DNA from: an uncultured Alphaproteobacteria bacterium
Lineage (GTDB): Bacteria > Pseudomonadota > Alphaproteobacteria > RF32 > CAG-239
DNA: 64,000 bases
Assembly: GCA_934254585.1 (NCBI GenBank)
Contig: CAKQLF010000001.1
Span: forward strand, 248,001-312,000
Direction: 5' to 3'
Position numbers and translations under genes: made by a program. Below are positions 16,982-24,458 of this stretch, piece by piece. Each line of letters opens with the position of its first letter. Within the stretch, counting starts at the first letter, position 1. The notes beneath the pieces were generated by a model. That model saw only the letters and a list, made by a program, of their open reading frames with translations, was not told the DNA's origin and searched no databases.

Positions 16982-18454
16982 ATGGCAAATGAAACAAATA
17001 TTCATAGAGAATCTCGATTGGCAAAATTAAATACTCTGCAAGAAAAGGGGTATAATCCTTATCCGTATAAATTTTCTCCGACAACTTTTGCAGCAGATTT
17101 GCAGGAAAAATATAAAGATTTGCCAGATGGAACCGATACGGAAGACCGCGTGACAATTGCCGGACGCGCTATGGCGGTTCGTAACAGCGGTATGTTTGTG
17201 GATATTAAAGACAAAAGCGGAAAAATTCAGGCTTTTTGTTATAAGAAAATTTTGCCGGAAAATGATATGGAATTGCTGAAATGTCTTGATGTCGGGGATA
17301 TTGTCGGTGTAAGCGGCTTTGTGCGCCGCACTCCGCGTGGTGAACTGACTATTGCTGCCGAAAAATTTGATATCATTGCCAAATCGTTGCAGCCTCTGCC
17401 GGAAAAGTTTCACGGCTTGACCGATGTTGATGCCAGATATCGTCAAAGATATGTCGATTTTATTATGAATGAAGACAGTAAGGAAATATTTAAAAAACGT
17501 TGCCGCATTACTTCGGCCGTGCGCCGCTATTTTGAACAGCACGAGTTTTTAGAAGTAGAAACTCCGATGTTGCATCCGATTATGGGCGGGGCAAATGCAA
17601 AGCCGTTTATTACTCATCACAATGCTTTGGATATGGATTTGTATTTGCGGATTGCTCCGGAGTTGTATTTGAAAAAACTTGTTGTCGGCGGATTTGACAG
17701 AGTGTTTGAAATCGGTCGCAACTTTAGAAATGAGGGTATTGATAAAAATCATAATCCGGAATTTACAGGGTTGGAAGCTTATCAGGCTTATGCCGATTAT
17801 AATGATATGGCCGATTTGATTCAAGACTTGCTGCGTTTTGTGGCTCAAGATGTTTTGGGTACACAGGTTTTAACAATCGGCGATAAAGAAGTTGACTTAG
17901 CAAAACCTTTTGCGCGGAAATCTATTGTGGATTTGATTAAAGAAAAAACGGGAATCGATTTGTTACAGGCAGAAACTTTGGAGCAGGCTAAAGAAATGGC
18001 TAAATCAATAGGAGTTGATGCCGGAGCTTGCAGCTGTTGGGGAAAAGTGGTGCAAGAAGTGTTTGATGAAAAAGTAGAAGCTTCGCTTATTGAACCGACT
18101 TTTGTGATGGATATGCCTCGAGATGTTTCGCCATTGGCTAAAACCCATCGCTCTAATCCAAGATTAGTGGAACACTTTGATGCTTATCTGGGGGGAATGG
18201 AAATCGGCTGTGCTTATTCTGAACTTTCTAATCCGCTGGAACAAAGAGAGCGTTTTGAGGCAGAAGTCGCCGCTCGTGAAAATGGTGATGATGAAGCTCA
18301 AATGCTTGATGAGGATTTTATCAACGCTCTGGAAAACGGTTTTCCTCCTTCCGGCGGTATGGGAATGGGAATTGACAGATTGGCAATATTGTTTACCGGT
18401 GCGGAAACAATTCGTGATGTTATTGCTTTTCCTACTTTGAGAAAGAAAGATTAG
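16982..18454 (+). CDS. lysS: Lysyl-tRNA synthetase, class II
   Basis: This enzyme charges tRNA-Lys. The N-terminal OB-fold anticodon-binding domain (about 50-150) includes VTIAGRAMAVRNSG. The class II core has motif 1 FLEVETPML near 180, motif 2 FEIGRNFRNEG near 243 followed by HNPEFTGLEAY, and motif 3 GMGIDRLAIL near 470. At about 490 residues it is of normal length. Of two ATGs six bases apart, the second (16982) has AGGA at eight bases and is chosen. The following gene begins four bases after the stop, so the two form an operon. Confidence 0.95.
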   Translation: MANETNIHRESRLAKLNTLQEKGYNPYPYKFSPTTFAADLQEKYKDLPDGTDTEDRVTIAGRAMAVRNSGMFVDIKDKSGKIQAFCYKKILPENDMELLKCLDVGDIVGVSGFVRRTPRGELTIAAEKFDIIAKSLQPLPEKFHGLTDVDARYRQRYVDFIMNEDSKEIFKKRCRITSAVRRYFEQHEFLEVETPMLHPIMGGANAKPFITHHNALDMDLYLRIAPELYLKKLVVGGFDRVFEIGRNFRNEGIDKNHNPEFTGLEAYQAYADYNDMADLIQDLLRFVAQDVLGTQVLTIGDKEVDLAKPFARKSIVDLIKEKTGIDLLQAETLEQAKEMAKSIGVDAGACSCWGKVVQEVFDEKVEASLIEPTFVMDMPRDVSPLAKTHRSNPRLVEHFDAYLGGMEIGCAYSELSNPLEQRERFEAEVAARENGDDEAQMLDEDFINALENGFPPSGGMGMGIDRLAILFTGAETIRDVIAFPTLRKKD

Positions 18455-18458
18455 GTAA

Positions 18459-19526
18459 ATGAAAAAAATTAATAAAGTTTGGGTGTTAACCATTGTTTTG
18501 TCGGTTATTGCTGCCATCGAGGGACTGGTTGTCATTTATGATGTGCTGCGTTCGTCACCGGATAAATATCCGTTGGCAACGGCGAGCGTGGCTGTGCCAA
18601 GACAAATTGTTAAGATTCAGCCTTTCATTTTTGAAATGAATGTTGAAAAAGAGTTGTCTGAAAAATTGTCAGCCCTACGTTCTCAGATTAACAGACCTTT
18701 GTTAGAAAAAATGATTGAAGGGCAAGAAAAAGAACAAAATACGACTTCGGATAGCGCAAACGTCGAAATTTCGAAAGATTCAGAAAAAAAAACTAAAGTC
18801 GAAGATATGAACTCTTCGGCTTTAAAAACAGAAGGCGGCGCGGTTATGGTGGCCGTGGTGATAGACGATATGGGAGTGAGCGTTCCGCATACTCGGGATA
18901 TTTTGAGCTTAGAAAAGCCTGTAACCGCCTCTTTCTTAACCTATGGAGCAGCTAACCGCAAACAAGTTATAACAGCCAAGGAAAAGGGGTTTGAAGTGAT
19001 GCTTCATGTGCCGATGATGCCTCATTCTAAAGCTGATTTGGCTCCGGTTACGCTGTCGCCTGATATGTCGGAAGATGAAATAAAAAATGATTTGGTGCAA
19101 ATGTTGGACAGATATAAAGGGTTGGGTATGAAAGGAATAAACAACCATATGGGGAGCTTGTTTACCGAAGATGAAAAAAGTTTGAGCTCTGTTATGCAAA
19201 TTTTGAAGGAGCGCAATTTATTTTTTTTGGATTCTAAAACCACGGCAAAGTCAGTTGGGGCTAAAGTGGCGGCAGAATATGGTGTGCCGTATATAGCTCG
19301 TGATGTGTTTTTGGATAATGAAAACGATTATAACTATATTATGAAACAGTTGCGTCAAACTGAAAAAATTGCCCATATGCGTGGTTATGCGGTGGCGATA
19401 GGACATCCGCGTTCACAAACTTATTTAGCTTTACGCGACTGGATAAAAGAGTTGCCGGAGCGGAAAATCAGGTTAGTCCGCTTAGGAGATTTGGTGCGTG
19501 AGGTCAATAAAAAAACAAAAAATTAA
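18459..19526 (+). CDS. Divergent polysaccharide deacetylase family protein (YibQ-like)
   Basis: This inner-membrane-anchored periplasmic protein has one membrane segment at about residues 6-26, a Lys/Glu/Ser-rich linker to about residue 125, then a divergent NodB-fold domain. It contains VAVVIDDMGVS near 131, VTASFL, VMLHVPMMPHSK, GINNHMGS and FLDSKTTAKSV. The family has the carbohydrate-esterase fold but a substituted active site, and its substrate is unknown. It is preceded four bases upstream by lysS. The tRNA-Glu promoter lies about 30 bases after the stop. Confidence 0.85.
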   Translation: MKKINKVWVLTIVLSVIAAIEGLVVIYDVLRSSPDKYPLATASVAVPRQIVKIQPFIFEMNVEKELSEKLSALRSQINRPLLEKMIEGQEKEQNTTSDSANVEISKDSEKKTKVEDMNSSALKTEGGAVMVAVVIDDMGVSVPHTRDILSLEKPVTASFLTYGAANRKQVITAKEKGFEVMLHVPMMPHSKADLAPVTLSPDMSEDEIKNDLVQMLDRYKGLGMKGINNHMGSLFTEDEKSLSSVMQILKERNLFFLDSKTTAKSVGAKVAAEYGVPYIARDVFLDNENDYNYIMKQLRQTEKIAHMRGYAVAIGHPRSQTYLALRDWIKELPERKIRLVRLGDLVREVNKKTKN

Positions 19527-19555
19527 AAAAAATTGATTTTATGTGAAAAAAGTTC

Positions 19556-19584
19556 TTGACCTTATGAAAAAATACAAGTATATA
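19556..19584 (+). promoter_or_regulatory. tRNA-Glu promoter
   Basis: A -35 TTGACC (19556-19561) and a -10 TATATA (19579-19584) are separated by 17 bases, placing the transcript start about 12 bases before the tRNA. A 16-base stretch including the -35 (19548-19563) recurs exactly at 19898-19913. Confidence 0.8.
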
Positions 19585-19604
19585 TGCGTATGTTCTTAAT
19601 GAAT

Positions 19605-19679
19605 GGTCCCATCGTCTAATGGTTAGGACATCACCCTTTCACGGTGGCAATATGGGTTCGAGTCCCGTTGGGATCACCA
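19605..19679 (+). tRNA. tRNA-Glu (anticodon TTC)
   Basis: The acceptor arms GGTCCCA/TGGGATC pair with one G-T wobble. The anticodon stem TCACC/GGTGG encloses loop CTTTCAC, giving anticodon TTC. The T-arm carries GGTTCGAGTCC, and CCA is encoded. The 3' end is the left boundary of an island: the last seven bases plus 16 following bases recur exactly at 31385. Confidence 0.97.
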
Positions 19680-19795
19680 ATACAAACGGCAGGCAGTAAA
19701 AAGCCTGCTTTTTCTTTTATTTCCAAGTACTTATGCGAGTTCGAATCTTTGTTTTTTGAAAACTGCGATTTTGGGAAGTTTTTCCGAACTCGCTT
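19673..19795 (+). repeat. Island-flanking repeat, copy 1 (tRNA end, putative attL)
   Basis: The first 23 bases (19673-19695, from the tRNA acceptor end) are identical to 31385-31407. The similarity then continues less perfectly through a terminator hairpin, a TTTCCAAG element, GCGAGTTCGAA, and a tail coding on the minus strand for KNFPKS. The full module is shared with 32376-32498. It marks the left end of the accessory region. Confidence 0.75.
19689..19713 (+). terminator. tRNA-Glu terminator
   Basis: The stem GCAGGC (19689-19694) with GCCTGC (19703-19708) is followed by five T residues. It lies ten bases after the mature tRNA end and forms part of the duplicated island-flanking module. Confidence 0.8.
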
Positions 19796-19875
19796 GCGCA
19801 AGTTTCTTTGTTTTTCAGTATATTACACAAGTTCACATCCGGTTAGGTCTTTGGGATACTTTTTTATCATCAATC
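19725..19875 (-). pseudogene. Remnant of a secreted-protein gene (homologue of 32439-33092)
   Basis: Read on the minus strand, this stretch codes in pieces for YPKDLTG and then KQRNLRKRVRKNFPKSQFSK, with a stop and at least one frameshift between. The intact gene at 32439-33092 ends YPNNDV... and then KQKNQHKRVRKNFPKSGFRK. The match shows that the C-terminus of a related gene once lay here, facing the tRNA across the same terminator. No start or upstream domain remains. Confidence 0.5.
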
Positions 19876-19897
19876 AGATTAGAAGCCAGCTAACAAG

Positions 19898-20060
19898 AAA
19901 AGTTCTTGACCTTGACGACAAATTATTTTTTATACAACCTCTGCAAATTTTAGCAGGGGTTCAGCTTCGAGCCACCATACCCAGCCCGCCATTCCGGTAC
20001 TCTCCGGTCGGGATATGCCTACCTACCAGCCCACACTGGCTAGGCTTAAAATGACTAACA
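19898..20060. other. Gene-poor stretch with promoter-like duplicate and GC-rich patch
   Basis: It opens with a 16-base copy of the tRNA-Glu promoter -35 region (19898-19913). A hairpin follows (19936-19944 with 19953-19961), then a GC-rich patch (about 19961-20050) that stands out from the AT-rich surroundings. A short minus-strand frame ending GEYRNGGLGMVARS stops at the hairpin and may be a coding remnant. From 20060 to 20356 I see no gene, only the hairpin listed at 20202. Confidence 0.4.
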
Positions 20061-20201
20061 AAAGTTGGAAGAGGCCTTTACGTGCGAAGGCCTTAAAATG
20101 GCTTTGGCGTTTTCAGTAGGATTTTATAACTTCTTTTCTTAAGCTAAAAAAATTGCTTGTTATGATTTAATGACATCGATGTCACTTAATGGATATTGAT
20201 T

Positions 20202-20238
20202 AACCTTTAACATCCAAGTTTTAAAGGTTGGCTTTTTC
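20202..20238 (+). terminator. Terminator-like hairpin without an assigned gene
   Basis: The stem AACCTTTAA (20202-20210) with TTAAAGGTT (20221-20229) is followed by GGCTTTTTC. The gene it served is not recognisable. A similar AACCTTT/AAAGGTT pair occurs near 26234-26255. Confidence 0.5.
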
Positions 20239-20356
20239 TTTATAATACATCTCAAAATATTAAAAGTAAGCAAAAAAAAATATACTATTTGGAAATTTAT
20301 TTTATCAAATCTGAACAAGTAGACAATTCTAGAAATAAAAAGTTGGAGAATTGCTC

Positions 20357-21136
20357 ATGCGAAAAAAACAGAAAATAACCTCAAAAAAGAAGAGCCAACG
20401 CAGCTTCAGAGCTTTTATTTCCATAGTTAAATGGTATAAAAATAAATTTGATGTCGCACTCTATATTAGTAATATATATGGAAATGAGTGTTAAAAGAAA
20501 GAAGTCAACATTCGTAAATTACCTTTATGGAGAGATATAACAAATATTCAAAAACTGGCGTATTTTTTTTATTTTATGGCAGAAACAAAAAAATTCACAA
20601 ATGTTAAACCATTTACATTAGACTTCAGTAAACAATTTAGAGATTGGTATAACAAGTTAATATACAAAAAGCTAAAAGCAGTCATCATCAAAAGAATATA
20701 TGGTAACCTTGATTATGTCATTCAATCACATAATAAACCTATGATGTCCTTTATACTTGAAAATAAACATAAGAATAAAAGAAAAGATATAAATGATAAA
20801 TAGACTCATATACACGGGATTAGAGAAGTCTTTGATGAAGATATTGATAGTAAAGTCAGATTAGCATTAAAGACATCGGTTTGTAATGGTAAGAAAGAAT
20901 ATAAAGGAACCAAATACAAAAATATGCTCCAAACTAAAAAAGGATATGATAAAAATGGTGCAAACGGTTGGTTATGGTATCTTAATAAAGGTGCTTGTTC
21001 CAATAATGGTTTGTATATATCTAAATCTCTTCTTGAAAAAATACGTGATGACTACAACCTGCTTTATAAAGAATATAAATCAGACGTTAAAAATTTAAAA
21101 GATCATGGTATCAAGATTAAATACATCAATTTATAA
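20357..21136 (+). pseudogene. Broken gene with two in-frame stops
   Basis: One frame runs from ATG 20357 to TAA 21134 and is interrupted by TAA at 20492-20494 and TAG at 20801-20803. The three pieces code in order for a basic N-terminus (MRKKQKITSKKK), a Lys/Tyr-rich middle (FRDWYNKLIYKKLKAV), and a C-terminus containing GIREVFDEDIDSKVRLALK and GANGWLWYLNKG. Continuity of frame and composition across both stops suggests one ancestral protein of about 258 residues. I do not recognise it. It is more AT-rich than the core genes, consistent with acquired DNA in decay. Confidence 0.55.
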
Positions 21137-21647
21137 GCTATATGACAGGAATCGTATATAAATTGTTTTTATCCATAAATGGTTTAATTCTGTAAATCTT
21201 AATCAAAACCCCCACATAAACAAGCCTAAATCAGCCCATAACAAGCCGCTTAATGAAAATCTGAGTAAACCTATACCAAATAAAACGGCTGAGTCCAGAA
21301 ATCAAAAAACAAGATATTTAACCTTGTGCCCTTGAGGGCAAGAGGTTGCTTTAAAAGTTCGTGACGTTAATGACAAGTTATTTTTACAACCTTTGACATA
21401 AGCTTGTTAAAAGTTCTTCTTCGCAAATTAGAAACGGAAAAATAATTAAAAAAATGGTTTTACTTTGCCATAGAATCACGACATTAAGTATATATCAAAA
21501 GAAATTGATAGTTATAACACATTGTAAATAGGTATTATTATGTTTATTAGCTCATAAATAACCCGTGGACTCAAGAATTGCTTTTTCATAATAAACCTAT
21601 ACCAAAAGCAAAATCGTTATCCACTGGCCAAAATATGAGATTTATGG
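21137..21647. other. Gene-free AT-rich stretch
   Basis: No gene is seen here. It contains the palindrome GCCCTTGAGGGC (21327-21338) and, at 21353-21394, a degenerate repeat of 19898-19941 (AAAAGTTC, TGAC, GACAA, TTATTTTT, ACAACCT in the same order). The broken gene 20357-21136 therefore lies between two related sequences. Confidence 0.45.
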
Positions 21648-21965
21648 TTAGTATTCCTCTGCCAACATAATTGTCATAACTCTGTTGGTTATATTTGGAT
21701 TGCTTGGATTCTCTGATAAGTATTGATAATTCTTGTCATAGTAATCTATTTTGAAGTAAATTGTCTCGCCGTTATAATCAAAACTTCCGAAGTCATGTTC
21801 GCCATGAGGATCGTTAGCTTTAGTAAAATGATTAAACTGTCTGACTTCTGATAAGATTTTTGCAATATCATCTTGTGATTTAGCATTTATACCAGCAGTT
21901 AACATTACTCTTCCACCGGTAAAGGTTTGTCGGAAGTTGTCATTTAAGGTTTTAACATCTGTCAT
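21648..21965 (-). CDS. DUF3768 family protein
   Basis: This 105-residue cytoplasmic protein has the diagnostic segments LNDNFRQTFTGGRVMLTAG at the start and NDPHGEHDFGSF, IDYYD and RVMTIMLAEEY later. It is found in alphaproteobacteria, often on plasmids and islands, and its function is unknown. ATG 21965 is chosen because GAGG precedes it by six bases and the family starts near LN. It follows the 21976 gene by ten bases and is probably co-transcribed with it. Confidence 0.85.
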   Translation of the reverse strand: MTDVKTLNDNFRQTFTGGRVMLTAGINAKSQDDIAKILSEVRQFNHFTKANDPHGEHDFGSFDYNGETIYFKIDYYDKNYQYLSENPSNPNITNRVMTIMLAEEY

Positions 21966-21975
21966 AACACACCTC

Positions 21976-22233
21976 TTAGGCAGACATTTCAGAAGCAAGA
22001 AACATTTTGAATTTTCTCAAAGCCTGACGAACAGAGGTATGGCTTCTTTTGCCATAGCTTGATTTTTCACTGGCTGTTTCATATTGAGGCAGGATAGAAG
22101 AAATGTTTTCAACTAGATAAGCAAGTGAAAATTTCTCTTTTCTACAAAGCCCTTCTATCCGCCCATGATAATCCAAAGCAGTTGTTGGTTTATAGTTTTG
22201 CTCCAAGAGCCAGTTTTCAAATTGTTTCAACAT
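21976..22233 (-). CDS. Small helical protein resembling a recombinase core-binding (SAM-like) domain
   Basis: This 85-residue protein begins FENWLLEQNYKPTTALDYHGRIEGL, reminiscent of the N-terminal core-binding domain of tyrosine recombinases, and ends in a basic helix (SVRQALRKFKMFL). There is no catalytic domain, so it is not an active integrase. It has an AAGGAG binding site and lies directly upstream of the DUF3768 gene. It could be a free-standing DNA-binding domain or just a look-alike. Confidence 0.55.
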   Translation of the reverse strand: MLKQFENWLLEQNYKPTTALDYHGRIEGLCRKEKFSLAYLVENISSILPQYETASEKSSYGKRSHTSVRQALRKFKMFLASEMSA

Positions 22234-22244
22234 CTCGGCTCTCC

Positions 22245-22376
22245 TTATAAACTGACAATTTCAGTTATCACAGCGCAGCCGCGAGCCTTTTCAACCTCAC
22301 AGGCATTCATCGCATCACGTAGATACCAATAAATCGTCGGCGTCAAGATTCCATTCACTTTAATTTGATATATAAT
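22245..22376 (-). CDS. Possible short gene without a standard start codon
   Basis: The frame codes for QIKVNGILTPTIYWYLRDAM and continues to a stop at 22245, 11 bases before the next gene, whose AAGGAG it abuts. AAAGGAG (22381-22387) precedes the frame, but the only starts at good spacing are ATT or ATA. A GTG lies at 22358. Its composition looks like a real protein. It may be a short accessory gene or a remnant, and its end is the best-supported coordinate. Confidence 0.35.
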   Translation of the reverse strand: MIYQIKVNGILTPTIYWYLRDAMNACEVEKARGCAVITEIVSL

Positions 22377-22497
22377 CAATCTCCTTTGGGTTATTAACTA
22401 TGTATATTATGCCGTGAATTTTCCCATCCGCGAGCCCGTAAAACTCACCGCGTTGGTAACATTTTGCTACGATTGAGATATTTAACAAATCAAATAA
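22360..22497 (-). pseudogene. 3' fragment of a truncated gene
   Basis: The minus-strand frame codes for KCYQRGEFYGLADGKIHG and ends NNPKEIDYISN at 22360. No start or upstream domain is found before the 3' end of the restriction operon at 22537. It looks like the tail of a gene cut by insertion of the restriction-modification module, and it overlaps the beginning of the short frame at 22245-22376. Confidence 0.4.
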
Positions 22498-22536
22498 AAA
22501 TTTTAATAATGAAATACACAATTGATATGATTAATT

Positions 22537-23646
22537 TTAATCATTTTCATAATCAATTTCTTCAAAACGCAAATTTGTATCATCAATATAATATGTGACA
22601 TACTTAATCTTGCAAATATAAGTTTCATTAAATTTCTTTAAGGCTTCAATACTTTTTAGGTATCTTTTTGTTTTCCTGTTTGTTTTTTTAACAATAATTG
22701 TAGGCTCTATTATATCTGGAATCGGCTGAAAATATTGTTTAATCCAACGTAAATATCTTCCGATTTGCTCTGTTATCTCGGGATAAATAGTTGTTGATTT
22801 CAATTCCATAGGTATTAATATTCTTTTATTAGTTTCTGCATTTGTAGCCATTAACATAATATCAATCCGCCGCATACCAACGCCACACATTACTTCATTA
22901 CCTAACCACTCCATTCTGCTATTATTTAAAAAGATTTCCTTCAACTCTGAATCAGCATCAATAGACTGAGTTATATATGTTTGCAAAAAAGCTTCATAAG
23001 CGTAACTGGTATATATCAATTTGCGTTTCACATTGATAGGGTGTGAAAATTCTAAGTTATACTGGCTTCGCACACCCTCTATTATGGTTTTACTGTTTTG
23101 ATCATATGAAAATTGCGAAAAAGCAAGAGGTATATTATCATTTTTAGAGCTAATCATATCAATTAATCGTTTTGACTCAGCTGGAGTTATCATTGTATTA
23201 CCCCTATTACCATCTAGCTTTCTATAAATCAACGACCATAAAATATCATTAGGTTTTTCAACTCCATCTAAATTATCCAAAGCTTCCCATTCAGTTACTC
23301 CTTTGGCGAAAACTATATCAGGCTCTAATAAAACACGAAAAGTAAGTTTTTTAGACAATTCTGGTGTTGCTTGGGATTTGGGATCAATAAAGCATCTATC
23401 TTTTGCTTGAAATACGCCATAAAAATGACCTTTACCCAATTCTCCAGTACAATAGAAAATAATTTTATCTCCTTTGCGTATTCGCGCAGAATCCGCCATC
23501 ATACCAACCAAATTTTGGGCAACCTTTTGATTTTCCGCTGTATCATTAAATTCTACATCTAAATCTCTAGCTCCTGTGCCAGCAAACATATACTTTAAAT
23601 GTAACGGGAAAGTTTTTTCATTTACAATAAAAACATGTGTGGTCAT
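22537..23646 (-). CDS. EVE-like/PD-(D/E)XK nuclease protein, predicted restriction endonuclease
   Basis: This 369-residue protein has an N-terminal region (about 1-140) of mixed strands with RIRKGDKIIFYCTG and FYGVFQA, resembling EVE/PUA-like modules that read modified bases. The C-terminal nuclease core has Asp262 in RRIDIMLM and Glu281/Lys283 in IPMELKST, a PD-(D/E)XK active site. It lies 11 bases after the methyltransferase genes, as the last gene of the operon, so it is the likely restriction enzyme. If the EVE call is right, it may sense the methylation state directly. The target site is unknown. Confidence 0.62.
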   Translation of the reverse strand: MTTHVFIVNEKTFPLHLKYMFAGTGARDLDVEFNDTAENQKVAQNLVGMMADSARIRKGDKIIFYCTGELGKGHFYGVFQAKDRCFIDPKSQATPELSKKLTFRVLLEPDIVFAKGVTEWEALDNLDGVEKPNDILWSLIYRKLDGNRGNTMITPAESKRLIDMISSKNDNIPLAFSQFSYDQNSKTIIEGVRSQYNLEFSHPINVKRKLIYTSYAYEAFLQTYITQSIDADSELKEIFLNNSRMEWLGNEVMCGVGMRRIDIMLMATNAETNKRILIPMELKSTTIYPEITEQIGRYLRWIKQYFQPIPDIIEPTIIVKKTNRKTKRYLKSIEALKKFNETYICKIKYVTYYIDDTNLRFEEIDYEND

Positions 23647-23657
23647 AGTCTATATGC

Positions 23658-24458
23658 TCATTTCCTAAATAAAAATATATACTCGTGCTTAAACAAATAC
23701 AAACCATTAGATAATGCTCTATACCGCCATAAAGCTTGCTGATTTTGTTTACCTTTAGTTGTGTCAAAATTTTTAACAATTATTGATTTAAGTTTCAGTT
23801 TTTCTCTCTGTGCTGCTTGCATTGCGTAAAAACCTAATGGAACAATTTCACCATTAGCATACTTATCACCAATGACAATTACAAGGTATCTCCCTTTTGC
23901 TAAAACCTCTACACTTTTCTTTATTATTAGCTGAAACCTCTCAATAAAATCTACCAATGTTTTGGAATTACTAAGGTTATCCTCATCTTGTCCAAATTTT
24001 ATAATATCCCAATAAGGAGGATGCAAGATAACGAGCTGCACCTCTTTAAGATTATGATTATTTAATTCTTGCATATAGTTAATCTTTAAACTATCGCCAC
24101 ATACAAGAGAGGCTTCTGCTTTACAACCTTCATCTAAAAATCTTGCAGCATTATCAAGTGCTTGTTGAGTTTGAAGACATGTATCTTGATTTATTTCAAA
24201 ACCAAGAGCATTACGATTAAGTCGCCTTGCTTCAATTAAGGTTGTTCCTCCTCCTGCAAATGGATCTAAAACCCAATCCCCAGCTTTTGTATATCTCATA
24301 ATAAACTGGTAAGGAATCTGAGGAACAAAATTTCCCCAAAAACCATTTTTATGTCCATGCTCATTATCTCTTTTATCAATAAGCCATAATGAATCAGTCC
24401 AGATATCTGTTAGATTTTTCCAATTATGTAAATCAAGCTCATTTATCTTATTCATCAA
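23658..24458 (-). CDS. Site-specific DNA methyltransferase (amino-group, HPPY type)
   Basis: This 266-residue enzyme has SAM-binding motif I DPFAGGGT at 65-72 and catalytic motif IV HPPYW at 146-150. Such (S/T/H)PPY enzymes methylate exocyclic amino groups (N4-cytosine or N6-adenine). The N-terminus carries an FWGNFVPQIP segment seen in related enzymes. Its start overlaps the stop of the D12-type methyltransferase as ATGA, so the two are translated together. I infer it protects one strand of an asymmetric site. Confidence 0.8.
   Translation of the reverse strand: MMNKINELDLHNWKNLTDIWTDSLWLIDKRDNEHGHKNGFWGNFVPQIPYQFIMRYTKAGDWVLDPFAGGGTTLIEARRLNRNALGFEINQDTCLQTQQALDNAARFLDEGCKAEASLVCGDSLKINYMQELNNHNLKEVQLVILHPPYWDIIKFGQDEDNLSNSKTLVDFIERFQLIIKKSVEVLAKGRYLVIVIGDKYANGEIVPLGFYAMQAAQREKLKLKSIIVKNFDTTKGKQNQQALWRYRALSNGLYLFKHEYIFLFRK

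Noticed and set aside
19644..20054. 136-codon plus-strand frame across the tRNA end and the GC-rich patch
   Set aside because: It starts inside tRNA-Glu, has no ribosome binding site and runs through a terminator and a pseudogene remnant.
20801..20803. TAG inside the frame 20357-21136 as a possible recoded (amber) codon
   Set aside because: A TAA also interrupts the same frame at 20492, and normal genes here (lepA, nth, antiporter) use TAG as a terminal stop, so decay is simpler than recoding.
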